A DNA stretch of 64,000 bases from Locusta migratoria (GCA_026315105.1 CM048744.1:346179668-346243667), one strand, 5' to 3'. Positions 44,984-57,191 are shown, counted from the stretch's first letter. A program made the numbers and translations. Notes: generated by a model from the sequence alone, not told the origin.

Positions 44984-47866
44984 CAGGGTGTCCCAGCTAT
45001 CTTGTCCACCCAAAATATCTCTGGAACAATAACAGCTATTGGAAAACGACTTTCACCGCTATCAATGTACGGCTGGGGCACACGAATGTACATATTTGGA
45101 AACATTCTAAAACGAAATCAAATGTGTTTTTTTTAACACAAACTTATGTTTTTTTAAATGAACACCCTATATTTTTTCTTCGGCAATCCATAGCATGACA
45201 AATCACAAACAATGGCGTTGATTGCATCGCAATATTCCAATTACATCCTGAGGCTCAGGCGTAAACCCCATGCTGCCCATAATCGTGATGTGATTGACAT
45301 GCGTAATCGCAGTTCCATACTTACCAAGAGGTCCGAAACGAATAATATAGTCTGCTGGCATCCTACATTAAAGTCGTACATTCCAGCAGGTATTTATCCC
45401 ATAGGCTAGGGGTGATGCGGTTCTGTAACATATGCGTACCGCAACGTAAGTCACAAAATTAACTTTGCTTATCGTTAATCCGTTACTAAAAAGGTAATGC
45501 CGTTCAACGTTAAAACTTTACTGTAGATCTAGCGCAAGTGACAGTGAATCATTCACTCATAATAGTAAAATTCATGTGGATGTTTTTAGTGAAACGAGCA
45601 AGAGGACTAAAGGTTTTACCGTTATTTACGTAAAAATGTTTTGATTTGGGAAGTTCAGGCAAGACATAGAAGATGAATGTAAACATGTTTAACCAATTAG
45701 TTTGATAATTATGTGATAATAAATGTCATGTTTATCTAATGCGTTACATGACAAATTGTTTCAAACAAATGTTTCTGAACATCACTGGGTAAAATGGCCC
45801 TTTGTAGAAACATGCACTGTGATACCAGCACTACATACTAAAGATAGCGTTCACATATCATGCTCAAAGTGATAACCATTGGCTTGCATACATAGGGTCA
45901 CTCTGCGGATGAAGGATGCCCTACTTCGTGCTACTGTTTCCTCTTTGATGGCTGTACAAGCATCAATAATGCGTTGCTTCTTGTCATCTGGTGTTGTTGG
46001 TTCATGTTGGTAAACAGCATCCTTCACTGCTTCCCAAAGAAAAAAATCCAGCGATGTAAGGTTCGGAAATCGGGCAAGCCACCTAACTGGGCCACCACGT
46101 CCAATCCACCTACCAGGGAACTTACGGTTCAGAAGCCGTCGTGCTCTTAAGTCGTTATGTGCAGGGAATGATGATACATGACCGTTCTCATGTTCAGAGG
46201 TAAGGTGTCCAAGAGAACAGGAAGATTGTGTCATATAAATTTGGAGTACTGTCTGCCACTTTGGACGCCATTTACAAAGAAAGGTCCGATAATGGTATCT
46301 CCAATAATCCCATACCAGACATTCACTTTCCACGGACGTTGATGCTCTACCTGACGTAGCCATTTTGGATTGTCTGCGGACCAATAATGCATATTCCTCA
46401 TATTAACAATTCCTTTGTTGGAGAATGATGCCTCGTCGGTAAAGAGAACATCTGCGAAAAAAATTTGGATTAGTCAGAAGTTTTTGCTGAGCCCACCGAA
46501 AAAAAATGTTACCCTTTGCTGAAGTCATTTCCATGAAGATCCTGGTGTAAATGACCATGGTAAGGATGAAATTTATGAAGTGGAGAATACGCTGTGCACT
46601 TGATTTCGACACACCAACTTCACGTTCAATTTGACGTGTGCTGATGTGAGGATTCACAGCTACGGTAGCGAACACAGCAACTACAGCACGTTCATTTGTG
46701 CGTGTTCTAGGACGACGTCTAGTCTTGGATTTAAGCTAACCGTTTCACGTAGACGTGATGTGAGACGACCAAACATCTGGCGCGAAGGCGATGGCTTGTC
46801 AGGGAATCGTCTTCTGAACAGAATTTCGCCCGCCTACAACAGGGTACAGTACAGGTATGTAGACAGACATATTAACGTAATAATCATAATTTTCTCTAAC
46901 AGTACTATAAACAAACAATCACTCTAATAACGTATTTCCCGTCAACATACATTCTGCATAGATCAGCAGCATTTCTACCATAGATTCATGTGTGTACACA
47001 ATACAGTATAAGTTCCACAACACAACGTTCATTCACAATGTGTACTACCTCCGTGCCGTCACTAGATTACTCTGATGCACGACTACACTGGCAAGCGGTG
47101 TACTGCACGCCAAAGCAGCAACAAATGGGATGCTCGGAGGGTGGTGGAGTACAGGAGTTTGCATGGGTCGCAAATCACAAACAAGGCGAAGTGGTAACTG
47201 TGGCTGTAATGGGAACTACGTTGGACCCGTGTCTAGGTAGAGCTAGGCCCTGGATGAACGAGTGCGCGAAAGGCACAATGGGTCATTTAACGCATTCGAT
47301 AAACCTTATTTTGGGTGTGCAGGATAAATAAGACAACCTGACTGGTGTATAATGATCGGTACTGGTTTATATTGTGGACGTAGACACAAAACGTGCAAGA
47401 GGGAAACTATTATGTGCTTATGAGAGTTGATGACAGCAGACTGTATTATTAGTTCCTGACCTCTTGATAAGTATGGAAGTGCGATTACGCATGTTAATCA
47501 CATCGCGATTACGGGCAGCATGGGGTTCACGCCTGAGCCTCAGGACGTGCGCTAGCAGGGTATTTTGGGTTTTTCAAGCGTCAACTTCGCGTCGCAATAT
47601 CTCGGGATGTAATTGGAATATTGCGATTCAATCAACGCCATTGTTTGTGATTTGTCATGCTATGGATTGCTGAAGAAAAATATAGGGTGTCTATTAAAAA
47701 AAAACATAAGATTGTGTTAAAAAGACATTTGCTTTCGTTTTAGAATGTTTCCAAATATGTACATTCATGTGCTCAAGCCGTATATTGATACCGGTGAAAG
47801 TCGTTTTCCAAAAGCTGTAATTGTTCCAGAGATATTTTGGGTGGACAAGATAGGTGGGACACCCTG
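44984..47866. mobile_element. 2.88-kb TA-flanked DNA transposon with long TIRs
   Basis: CAGGGTGTCCCAGCTATCTT at 44984 and AAGATAGGTGGGACACCCTG ending at 47866 are terminal inverted repeats, with TA at 44982-44983 and 47867-47868. The inverted similarity runs about 350-400 bp inward on both sides (AGCATGACAAATCACAAACA, TGGCGTTGATTGCATCGCAA). The left arm lacks a block present in the right arm. A decayed transposase lies inside on the minus strand. TA duplication plus enzyme type place it in the IS630-Tc1-mariner superfamily. Confidence 0.9.
45851..46790 (-). pseudogene. DUF4817-type (mariner-related) transposase, frame-broken
   Basis: Minus-strand order: PSRQMFGRLTSRLRET-like DNA-binding region (about 46780-46730), AVNPHISTRQIEREVGVSKS then SAQRIL (helix-turn-helix), HGNDFSKR-type linker, RWAQQKLLTNPNFF, an LFTDEASFSNKG-type block containing the first catalytic Asp, then HQRPWKVNVWYGIIGDTIIG. 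The C-terminal frame has GRWIGRGGPVRWLARFPN, SLDFFLWEAVKDAVYQHEP and the end MQANGYHFEHDM. In intact relatives the middle block is SPDLTSLDFFLW; here the Pro-Asp is lost (FPNLTSLDFFLW). Multiple frameshifts make it inactive. It shares family with the fragment at 12440-12843. Confidence 0.88.
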
Positions 47867-47868
47867 TA

Positions 47869-48775
47869 TATGCCGTTAGCGGCCATTTTAATAAATGAGT
47901 TACTTCATCATCTTGACTTTTTTTACTATTACATCAGGAATATCGTGTTGTTACCTCCATCTCACGTTGGTTAAAACTTTAAACAGAAAAAGGCTCATAT
48001 ACTGCCTTTGTCTAGAGATGCCAAGTGTTAAGATTTGTCGGTAATTATCACGATTTCTAGTCAAAATTAACGGTGTTAAGAGAGCTTCTGGTAATATTAC
48101 GGAATTCGCTATTTGATTTATTTTAGTACTTTGGCAACAAACTATGCAGATAATGGGCTTCCATGAATTTTTCAATTAGAAGCCGCATAAAGGCTCATTA
48201 AAGATTTCCCGTGACCCGTACTTCTACGGATCCCTTAATAATGAAATCCCTTAAAGACGTTGCTGTGGCCAGAATTACTTTCTTATGACACTCCATTTTA
48301 TGTACGGTGGAAATAGTGTTCGGCGATAGCAGTCTTGGAGCAAAGCAAAAGGCGTCTGCACGTTTGCGTGATTTGGCCTTACACAAGCCATGCCGCTCTC
48401 GCAGGGAACTGGTAGATACCAGCCGTCCGCAATAACACGTTGCTCCTTACTGAACCCAGCGAGTGTGAATTCTCCGGAAAAAGACTTTCACCTGAAAATT
48501 ACGGAGGATTCTTGTAGTTTCTAAAGAAATGGAAGAGATTTAAATTGACAGAGTTCTCTATTCGTTCTTCACTTCCTGTTTCTTGGTTTTTACTGAAAGT
48601 GCCTTATTCATCTACCGGATAAAATATTCACTTTCCCGAAACAGTTTCTGGAGGCGGCAGAGCTATGATATCCGCATTGGAGACTGTGAGTTCTGTGTTA
48701 AGTTGTACCAGACCCATCATTACTATGGAGCGTAGGCAGCGGTTGGTCAAATTAAAATAATTCATTCTGCGACCG
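47869..48775. other. No gene recognised
   Basis: AT-rich sequence right of the transposon, with no supported frame. Confidence 0.45.
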
Positions 48776-48985
48776 GATTCGGCTTCGCAGTGAAGGCATC
48801 CTCAGACACTTAAACCAAATAGAGGTCCCGTACCCTTTCACGGAGCATTAAGAGCCTATTTAAGCGGTGTCGTCGATAGCTTGTTACACAATCGCTACAC
48901 CTGCCTCCAACAACAGAACTGACAGCGGCAGGTGGGACGATTGTGTAAGGAGTCAGCGAATAGGCTCCTAATACTGTAACACTCG
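48776..48985 (-). repeat. PLE-type end and adjacent fold-back
   Basis: The minus strand of 48776-48805 reads CTGAGGAT-GCCTTC-ACTGC-GAAGCC-GAATC. 48849-48915 and 48925-48985 form an inverted repeat (AGCCTATTTAAGCGG versus CAGCGAATAGGCTCC; ACACAATCG versus CGATTGTGT). Confidence 0.6.
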
Positions 48986-49069
48986 TAGCTGTTTGCTGTC
49001 CTCCTTTTGCTTATTATAGCTTGTAGATAGTTGTAGGGTCCGTCTGTACAACGGAAAGAAACTTTTTTA

Positions 49070-49320
49070 ATGCTGTGCCTTCTTTACTTACGATGCATCG
49101 TCAGTGGCAGTTTTGTACATGTTGCCTTAGATGTTTGCCTTTTATTGGCTGGTTTTCTTATTTCTTAGTGGATGTTTTCACACACTAGGCACAGGGCAAT
49201 TTATGGCCTGTGCCTAGTCGTATGATAAAACATCCACTTTCATAAAATAAGAAAAAAAAATTAGAGACAACATATTAGAGTAAGGCAAACGCAATGTACA
49301 ATGCACTTTTTTTTTAGGTG
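49070..49320. repeat. Fold-back repeat
   Basis: The centre is ACTAGGCACAGG...CCTGTGCCTAGT (12-bp perfect arms, about 49182-49219). Weaker inverted similarity extends outward (GTGGATGTTTT versus AAAACATCCAC; TGTTGCCTTA-type ends). Confidence 0.7.
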
Positions 49321-49392
49321 CATAAACTGACGCCATAAACAACCTGCATATCCTAGTACTAAGGATATGGAAAATCTATTTGGTTTAGGGGT

Positions 49393-49422
49393 CTGAGGAT
49401 GGTTTCAATGACAGACCGAAAC
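49393..49422 (+). ncRNA. Hammerhead-like core motif at a PLE-type end
   Basis: CTGAGGA (49393-49399), T, then GGT...ACC and GAAAC (49418-49422). An alternative hairpin GGTCTG...CAGACC overlaps it. Activity is not shown by the sequence. Confidence 0.3.
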
Positions 49423-49479
49423 TGGTCGCAGATAAATATTAATTACCAAAAATTAAGACTTGATTCCATTAAATTTCTA

Positions 49480-50190
49480 CATCTACATCCATACTCCGAA
49501 ATCCAACTAAAAGTGTGTGGCGGAGGGTACGCAGTACGACTACTAGTTACTTGCTTTCCTGTTCCGCTCCCGTGTAGAAAGAAGGAAAAACGAATACTTG
49601 TATGCATCCGTACGAGCCCTAATCTCTCTGATCTTATCCTTGTGTTTTTAATGCGAAATGTGAGTTGGTGGCAGCAGAATCGTTCTGCTGTCCACCTCAA
49701 ATTCCGGCCCTCTAAATTTCTTCTACAGAGTCTCTCGAAAAGAAAGTCGCCTCCCCTCCAGCGACTCCTAGTTGAGTTCCCGAAGCATTTCGGTAACACT
49801 CGCGCATTGGTCGAATCTACCAGTTACAAACTTCGCCGCTCGCCTCTGAACTGCCTGTAAGTCCTTTAAATCTGCTGGGGGTCCCACAGACTTAAGAAGT
49901 ACTAGAGACGGGGTCGTACAAGCGTATTATGTGCGATCTCCTTTACAGACGAATCACTCATACGCAAAATTCTCCCAATAAAGCAAGTCGACCATTTGCC
50001 TTCTCCACTGTCCTTATATGCTGTTGTATTTCATATCACTGTGCAGCGTTATGCCTAGGTATTTGATGCGATTCTGTCAAACAGCACACTCCTGAAGTTG
50101 TATTGAAACATTTCTCCTATTCATTTTCATCACGTTACAATTTCTACATTTAGTATTAGTTGCCGTTCCTCACACCACCTAGAAATTTAG
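49480..50190 (-). pseudogene. CR1-type LINE 3' end (second LINE family)
   Basis: Combining minus-strand frames gives LKDLQAVQRRAAKFV-like text with ATNARVLPKCFGNSTR in a shifted frame, then REIRARTDAYKYSFF. Compared with LINE-A, the plus strand here has TCCGAAATCCAACTAAAAGT and GTGTGGCGGAGGGTACGCAG at its 3' end, a distinct family. Heavily frameshifted and 5' truncated. Confidence 0.7.
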
Positions 50191-50264
50191 TTCATTTAGC
50201 AGGCTGTATACAAGATGTTGTTGAATAACACAACCAGCTGATTATGCTTTTAAAAATGTTATTT

Positions 50265-50733
50265 TTTTTTGTGTCCCAGCCTCGTCGCCGTTTTTGTGTC
50301 TCGTTTCCGTCGTAGGTGTCGGTGGCCGAGTGGAATGAGACCGACACAGGAATAAAGATAGCACGCTGGTGCAGGTACGGAGGGGAGCAGCCAGAAACTA
50401 GAAACACTAGAGTAAATTAGAACGAGATATATATTGCACAGAATTTATACAATACTTTTACATAGTACTGCAGAAGGCTGATACATAGTTGAGCTAGAGG
50501 CCTGCCTAGTGCATATCCGATAGCCAAGTCTTCACTGGTGCCTATCTGATTCCGATGTGTTCGCTGGTTCCTATCTCAGTCCCAAGTGAACGATGTCGTT
50601 CAGTGGTGGCCACGAGCGGCGTTGCAGCAGAGGGCGCTCGTGGCTGACGTAAGAACGCCGCGCCGCGCCGTGCGTGCATGGCGGCGCGCGGCGAAAGTAG
50701 GTGGCGCGCACTTTGGACTTGTGCGACACCACA
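50265..50733 (-). mobile_element. Solo LTR, copy 1
   Basis: On the minus strand it begins TGTGGTGTCGCACAAG and ends GGCTGGGACACAAAAA. A sequence of the same family is at 59572-60045 in the same orientation. TATTT flanks it at 50260-50264 and 50734-50738. It contains ATATATATCTCG and AATAAA-like sequence, as expected of an LTR. No internal region adjoins it. Confidence 0.85.
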
Positions 50734-51364
50734 TATTTCAAACTAATTACCGGTTTCTGGCTACCTTGTCCATCTTGAGATGGGTACATTTCCTTTATAT
50801 ATTTCTGTCAGTCGCGTGTCGTCTGCTTCTTTACTACATAAGAATATTTGGAAGCTTAGTGTTATCTTTCATCAATTTCACAGATAGAGGTTTTTGCGTA
50901 CTTGTACTTAAGTACAAAATGGAACAGTTGTGCTGACTTAATCAAAAGTTTGCCATGCATCTGAACGAAGTAAGTCAAGACAGATGTTTCAATTAGTACT
51001 TACGTAAATACAGGTATCCTTAAATGTCTTTATTTGCGAAACAGGTTATATGTGGCACTAAACTTTTGTATGTTCTTATATCGAAAAAGAAGCAGACTAC
51101 ATGCGACTGACAAATATGTGAAAATGTAGCCGCTAATGGCTGTGACATAAAATATTTTTAAAAGGATATGTGGTTGGCTGCGCTGGTCATTAATAATTAT
51201 TAACGGCCGCAGAGTTCACAAAATCCAGTATGCATAAAATAGCTGTAAGCTGTATAAAAGTGTTTCAAGGACACTCGTAGTTTGCGACGTGTGCTCACAA
51301 CTGGAAGCTGACTTAATAACAAATATTGTAAGTAGTTTGATTAGAGGTTATTGATCATTACGTA
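50734..51364. other. No gene recognised
   Basis: 50740-50790 (TACCGGTTTCTGGCTACCTT, then CCATCTTGAGATG) is a PLE-like end on the minus strand. The remainder is unassigned. Confidence 0.45.
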
Positions 51365-51562
51365 GCCGGCCGCGGTGGCCGAGGAGACTAAGGCGCTCCA
51401 GTCACGGTCTGCACGGCGACTACGGTCGGGGGGTCGAATCCTCCCTCGGGCATGGTTATTTGTGCCGTCCTAGTTCGTAACTAGTTCATAAGTAATTTGT
51501 AAGCTTAGAGACTGATGACCCCGTAGTTAAGTCCCATAGACTATACAAACATTTGAACATTT
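51365..51562 (+). mobile_element. SINE family 1
   Basis: Complete copy. GATCATTACGTA flanks it at 51353-51364 and 51563-51574, exact. Confidence 0.95.
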
Positions 51563-51574
51563 GATCATTACGTA

Positions 51575-52465
51575 TAAAGAATAAATTAGCTGATTTACTT
51601 GTCTTGTGTTACAGAGTACCTCGACTCATTATACATCCTTGAATGTTTTCCTCCTTGTCAAAATTGAAAAGCACTACCAGCAAATGATGTCAGAGTATTA
51701 GCATTCTCTTCCTCGTAAGAACCGCCGTGAAGCCGTAGTGATTTGTGTGTTAATGCACTCGGCGACTCCGGTAGCAGCGTGAGAGCGGCAGCAGCGCGTG
51801 CCTTTGAGAGCAGCTGGCAGCCGCAGAGCGCGTGGCTCGCGGCGGCTCTGTTTGAGAGGCGGTCTTGCCAGACGGCTTGGCAGTGGCACAGGTTGCGTGG
51901 CGTGGCGTGGCGAGCACCGGCTGGCGCCGGCTCGAGCCAGCGTGGCCGACCCGCGCACACCTGCCCCGCTAACTTATGCCTAGTTTACACGACGATCGAA
52001 AGTTCACAAGACAGATAACTGTCTGCTGCAGCGCTCCAAGCCTACTAACTCGCTACTAATGCCGTGCGACCATACAGGCTTGGTTGCGTTAATACGATAA
52101 ACTTCCGTCTACACGTCTGATTACAACTAACAGCAGCGCCTGTGCGAAAATACAGGCTTATTGCTGTTTGTATACGTTTGGGTGTCTGTCACAGCTGATA
52201 ATACATTCAACTTAAAAACCTTACATTGTCGGCGATTGCAGGAGCTGTGGCAATGTTCGTTAGAACACTCCACGTGAAGAAGAAATAGAAGTCGGATGTG
52301 TCCTTGGATGAGAGGAAGACACGAAGAATGTGATGTGTACAGCATGCAGATAATGAAGTAACTCATACCAGAGGACCTCAATGAATTCAGAATTTTTTTC
52401 TTACGAACTGCTGAGTGTTTTACCAAGTTAATTACGTTCGTCCAAGGACAAAAATACGGCGGAGG

Positions 52466-52504
<39 letters not shown>

Positions 52505-53410
52505 TCGCCAAGCTGAAGGTACGAAATACTTTTTACACTTACACTTTCAGCTTTGTTAAAGTTATGCGTCAGTTACTTCCTGTAATTATTTTTTGCAAGT
52601 TTTCTTTGCGGTTTCTGGAGACAGGAGAATCTTTTGAAAGCCTAGCCTTTGCACAAAGAATTTCTGTACCGACTCTTACAAATATTGCCGTTGAAGTCTG
52701 TACAGCAATTTCAATTTCCGATCCATAATGGGACCTCTCTCAACTAAATTTTACTTTGCTTTTTACCACAAACTTTCGAGATTATGTGCAACTAACTTTC
52801 TGACAAGCTAAAAATTATAGAATTTTAGACATATGAAGCTAATCAACAAGACGTATTCAAAATTCATTTAAACCTACACTTTTGTTATTTGCCTTATAAA
52901 TAAGTCATTGTACCTTCTTACAATAGAGAGGATTTTCTGCAGTGCCGCTGTGTTCCTCAATCGAAAGCGGAATTCCTGCTCTGTTCCATTCCACCTATCA
53001 CTCCAACAAAGCAAGCAATTTCGGTAAGGACGTGGCTATTCCCACACATAAACATGAAAACCACACAACGAATTCACTTCTGCGCATGCGCACCGACTTC
53101 GCTACTAGCAAATTTAGAACCTGTCCTGAAGCGTACCAGCTAGTACGAAACGCCGTCTGCGCCCACGAAATGCTAGTAGTTGCGCGTTTACGTCGCTAGA
53201 CGGCGCGCAACGTGATCTGTTCATTACTAGCGCGATCGTCGTGTAAACTGGGCTGTACACAATGGCCGCTCACCGAAGCGTCGCACACTACGTTCACATG
53301 CAACACTTCTTCCGGAAGACCAACACCGCATCTCGTAAACCGTCTTTAGATGCCGTGTTCACATGTTACAGCTTCAATCGGATTTCCTAGTACACCTGTA
53401 CTTCAATACA
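51575..53410. other. No gene recognised
   Basis: 51730-51970 is GC-rich with frames open on both strands but no domain. A (GA)n tract is at 52470-52501. Confidence 0.45.
52470..52501. repeat. (GA)n microsatellite
   Basis: About 16 GA units after a G-rich run. Confidence 0.97.
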
Positions 53411-53419
53411 GAGATTCTT

Positions 53420-53480
<61 letters not shown>
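53420..53480. repeat. (CT)n microsatellite
   Basis: About 30 CT units, just outside the minus-strand Helitron end. Confidence 0.98.
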
Positions 53481-53485
<5 letters not shown>

Positions 53486-53825
53486 TTATACATTCACTAG
53501 ATAATTCCCGCTGCTTCGCGCGCGTAGACTGCATGGTCAGCATTGGTTGTTCGTACTTGCAAATGTAAAATTTCATAGCTGTAGCTTTAAAAATTCTTTC
53601 CTAATACAGTATTTTGATACCAATTGCAACCCCCTATTGCACCATTGATGGCAGAATTCAAAACATCCCGAAACACACTTTTTATTATTTTTTTTATTTT
53701 TCTAAATTCTAACCATGGTTCCAAATCCAAATTCTCGCATTTCTAGCATCAAAATCGTGCTTCAAAATTGCTTAAATAGCAACGTATTTTCAAACAAACC
53801 ATTCGTCCCCTATTTCATCTTTTTT

Positions 53826-53970
53826 CAGGACTACGGTCGGGGGTTCGAATCCCCCCTCGGGCATGGATATTTGTGCCGTCCTTAGTCGTAGTTAGTTGAT
53901 AAGTAGTTTGTAAGTTTAGGGACTGATGACCCCGTAGTTAAGTCCCATAGACTATGCACACATTTGAACA
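53826..53970 (+). mobile_element. SINE family 1, 5'-truncated, with target duplication
   Basis: Starts in the tRNA head (GGACTACGGTCGGGGGTTCG) and runs to the normal 3' end. TTTCATCTTTTT flanks it (about 53813-53824 and 53971-53982), so truncation happened during insertion. Confidence 0.9.
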
Positions 53971-54159
53971 TTTCATCTTTTTAGGGACGGGAATGTCGAA
54001 AAATTGCTGATGCCTACAGTGTGTGATAAACAACGTCTACAAATTTCAAGTTTCCATCGTCGGTAAATCCACTTTTAGCCCGTATTCTGTCTTTCAGAAA
54101 CGGATCACAACGCGAAATTTCTTTCGTACGCTTTGGCATCTTTCTTGGTAGTTTCATTT

Positions 54160-54490
54160 TTCAAACTCCAATGTGCATTTTTCTTTATTCGTACGCTTGT
54201 TGCAGAAAAACAACTGAAAAAGTGCATCACGTATCGCTATATATCACCTCTATGCTATTATGTCAAAAGTCATCTTTGGTCTTCAGTCCGAATTTTCTAC
54301 AAGCTTAAGACTTTCAACGACGATATCTTCCACCTTGTTATAGCTATCGACACGGAACTGTTATGGTGTACAACGGGAGACTTTGTATTTTAACAACACA
54401 GATATCGTTCGTCTCCATTGTGTAGTTTTTGCTGAGGAGCAAAATATTGACACCCACTCGTAGAATTTTATATAAGTTGGTAATTTTCAA
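54160..54490 (-). repeat. Helitron body repeat, minus-strand copy
   Basis: Reverse-oriented counterpart of 38060-38410, keeping the same landmarks. A third partial unit (CATAACGGGAGACTGATACC) follows at about 54535-54560. Confidence 0.8.
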
Positions 54491-54640
54491 CTCCCATATC
54501 TTCGACTCCCTTATCGTTATCAACCCTCTACCGCCATAGTGCATAACGGGAGACTGATACCTACTACCAGAAACACACTTCGTTTTCGATGTGTAGTTTT
54601 GGCTGCAGAGTGAAATATAGCCACAAACACCTTAGTTTAT

Positions 54641-57155
54641 ATAAAGATTTCACGTTACACCCCAAGGGGCTCACGGTTCTTTCGTGCGTACGTGCGTGGC
54701 GAGCACAGGACCCCTAGCTAATGCACTTTTTGTTTCTTTTTTGCTCCCTGGACTGCTTCTCCCTTTCCCTCCTATACTATCCTCAACTTCCCCTCCCCAC
54801 CGGGAGAATGATCACCTTAGCAATTTAGTCTCCGTGTCCCAAACAGCCTACCAACCAAATTTTATTTCACGATAGAAAATGTCTGTCCATATGTGCCGTA
54901 AAATTCTTAACAAGGAAACACAATCTGACAAGCCAAGAAAGCGCCAAATACGGTTGCGTTTACATGGACTTGAAAATAGATTGTGGAACTGGAAAACCGC
55001 TTTACAGAATTTCATTTCCATAATCGATTTTGGAGTGTTCGCATGACCGGCCAAAAGTGGAACTGGGAAATAGGTCTACGAAATCCGGTTTTGAGATCCC
55101 ATGAAAACAGACGGACACTTCAGCTGACCGCGTATGCACGAGAATACAATGGCATTTAAATGAGAGCGAACAGGGAGGAAAGGAATTAAGGTGCCTGCAG
55201 TAGGGCATTGAAGTCATTTCGTGGCCCAAGTGGTATTTTGTGTCGGGACTGGACCAGAAATTTCCCGCCTCTGGCCAGCGGTCGGCCCGACTGTTACGCC
55301 ATCGGGACACGCTTCCCGTCCGCTCCAAATCCACACCAGTCGCATGCCGCAAAGTAGCACTCTTTCTCATCTTACGCTCATCGTCCGGATTTCCGCGTGA
55401 GGCAGAACGGCGTTATCGAATATGCAGTGAATAAGTCACCGAAAAGCAGTCGTCACCCATACACAATACACAGACACATCTATTCCACATCCCCTGCACT
55501 ACTGGAGGTTGTAAGACCTACCTGCAACCTGGTACACACGTTTCTTACCGGTAGGCAAAATGGGAACAAGGACCTCCACACAGACACCAAAACGGACATG
55601 GGCATGGATAGTGAGCATTATTTAATAAACAATTACTAGTAAGAACAAATATGAATGTGTCGGCGAGTTATCACTGTCAGCAGTAAAACGGCACTATAAA
55701 CCTCATAATGGATAATCAGATAGAAGACCACTACTTTTCCATAGTACCTACGACACAGATGTGACGTCATAGATAATGAGACGTGCGGATAACTGCTGTA
55801 TCATGTGACGCATGAATAATACGACTTTATTCATCCATATGTCAGAATTAGAGCACTTAATTACTTGCAACAACTACTCATGACAGCCTCAACAAAATGA
55901 TGGAAGAAAAGTTAACTTCCATGTTACGCCTGTGGATAGCGATCTGTTTATAATATTAATAAAAAAACACCTTCAGGTTGTTAACTCAAGATAGATTATT
56001 TACATAATCTTCATAAGGGTTTTAAACATAATCACTTAGAACAACATGTAAAATGAAGAGTTCCTTGTCGAAATGTAAAATCAGTAAAAATGCTTGGTCA
56101 ACATGTTGGACTGTCACCAAAATGGATCGTCATATGAAATTAAAAGATAAAATAAGACTGTTTAAGAGTCTGTTTTAAACTTAATTGAGAAAGTCATATT
56201 TTAACTTTTGATATGGCAATCCTTTTTGGATTCGTATATTTTAACACGAACATCCATTTTTACTCATTTTGCATTTCGACGAAAACCTATTATTTTATAT
56301 CTTCTCCCAAGTGAAGATGTTTAAACGATGATGATGATGATGATGATGATGATGTAAGTCAATGAAACCCGTTAAGAGAAATATATTTCATTGGCGATCT
56401 AGGCTTAACAACCTGAAGATGTATTTTTATTAAAAGTATATCTTATATTTTCGCACTTTTCGTGCATTAACCCTTTAATGCATGTTTTTTATTTGACGCT
56501 ATAAAAAGTAAGACGATTTATGTATATTGCGTATATACTGAGAAAATATTAAAAAAAAAAATCTTCAAGTTATGCAATACTCGCAACAAATCGTTCATAG
56601 CTGGTCAGCTATATAGTGCTTCCTTGATGTACCCGATGCATTAAATGTCACTGTTATGCCTCTCATCTTTCCATAAACTAACTCATTATACAACAATAGT
56701 ATGTGATTGCTTATACATGACAAAGGAGGAATACTAATGTAAACAAACTCTCATTTTAGGAGTAACTCAGTGCAGCTGTGATTCAGTAGCTCTCTATTTA
56801 TAATTTCGAGGACGAGCTATTAGCATATGTAACACTATGTATAGAAGCAGCTACAAATGAAGTTGTGGTAAAATGTTGATCGGTTTGAGAGATAATGGAA
56901 AAAAATCATGTATGTAGCTGATCAGCTGCACCATGCATTAAAATGTTAAAACTTCTGCAACATTATTTATAAAAAGACAAGGACGGGTTGGACTCTGATA
57001 CAATTACGTGGGGAACATGATATATTGTTTATTTTTTCAATGACTTTTCGTCATGTACCAGGTACTGTGTCCTTTCTGCACTCAAGCAATATGATGACAG
57101 GGTAACCGTGCGAAACGTGTAATTGGCTCTGGCCGCCATATAAACACGCCAGCGG
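54641..57155. other. No gene or known repeat recognised
   Basis: Mostly AT-rich. 55220-55330 resembles the tRNA-like arm family on the minus strand (GCCGACCGCTGGCCAGAGGC) but is too diverged to call. A (GAT)n tract lies at about 56329-56354. Confidence 0.4.
56329..56354. repeat. (GAT)n microsatellite
   Basis: About eight GAT units. Confidence 0.95.
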
Positions 57156-57191
57156 GGACGCGTGCTACTAGAGAGACTATAGCACGCGTCC
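57156..57191. repeat. GC-rich inverted repeat in promoter-like sequence
   Basis: GGACGCGTGCTA (57156-57167) and TAGCACGCGTCC (57180-57191) are perfectly complementary. A CATATAAAC box lies 20 bp upstream and GCTGTCAGTCG about 40 bp downstream, as in a core promoter or an LTR U3-R junction. Confidence 0.5.

Larger units (their letters stand above)
53497..54640 (-). mobile_element. Helitron, minus strand (3' end seen)
   Basis: The plus strand ACTAGATAATTCCCGCTGCT is the reverse of a Helitron 3' end (GCAGCGGGAATTAT then CTAG, T). The body includes the segment shared with 38060-38410. The 5' end was not located with certainty. Confidence 0.6.

Noticed and set aside
46990..47331. 113-codon plus-strand frame as a cargo gene of the 2.9-kb transposon
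   Set aside because: It lies opposite the region where the N-terminal part of the minus-strand transposase should be, shows no domain, and is more simply a shadow frame.
53350..53568. Frame translating as Ser-Leu repeats
   Set aside because: It is the translation of the (CT)n microsatellite.
3467..56354. CRISPR arrays or prokaryotic operons
   Set aside because: All regularly spaced repeats are microsatellites, and all coding remnants are eukaryotic transposable-element proteins.
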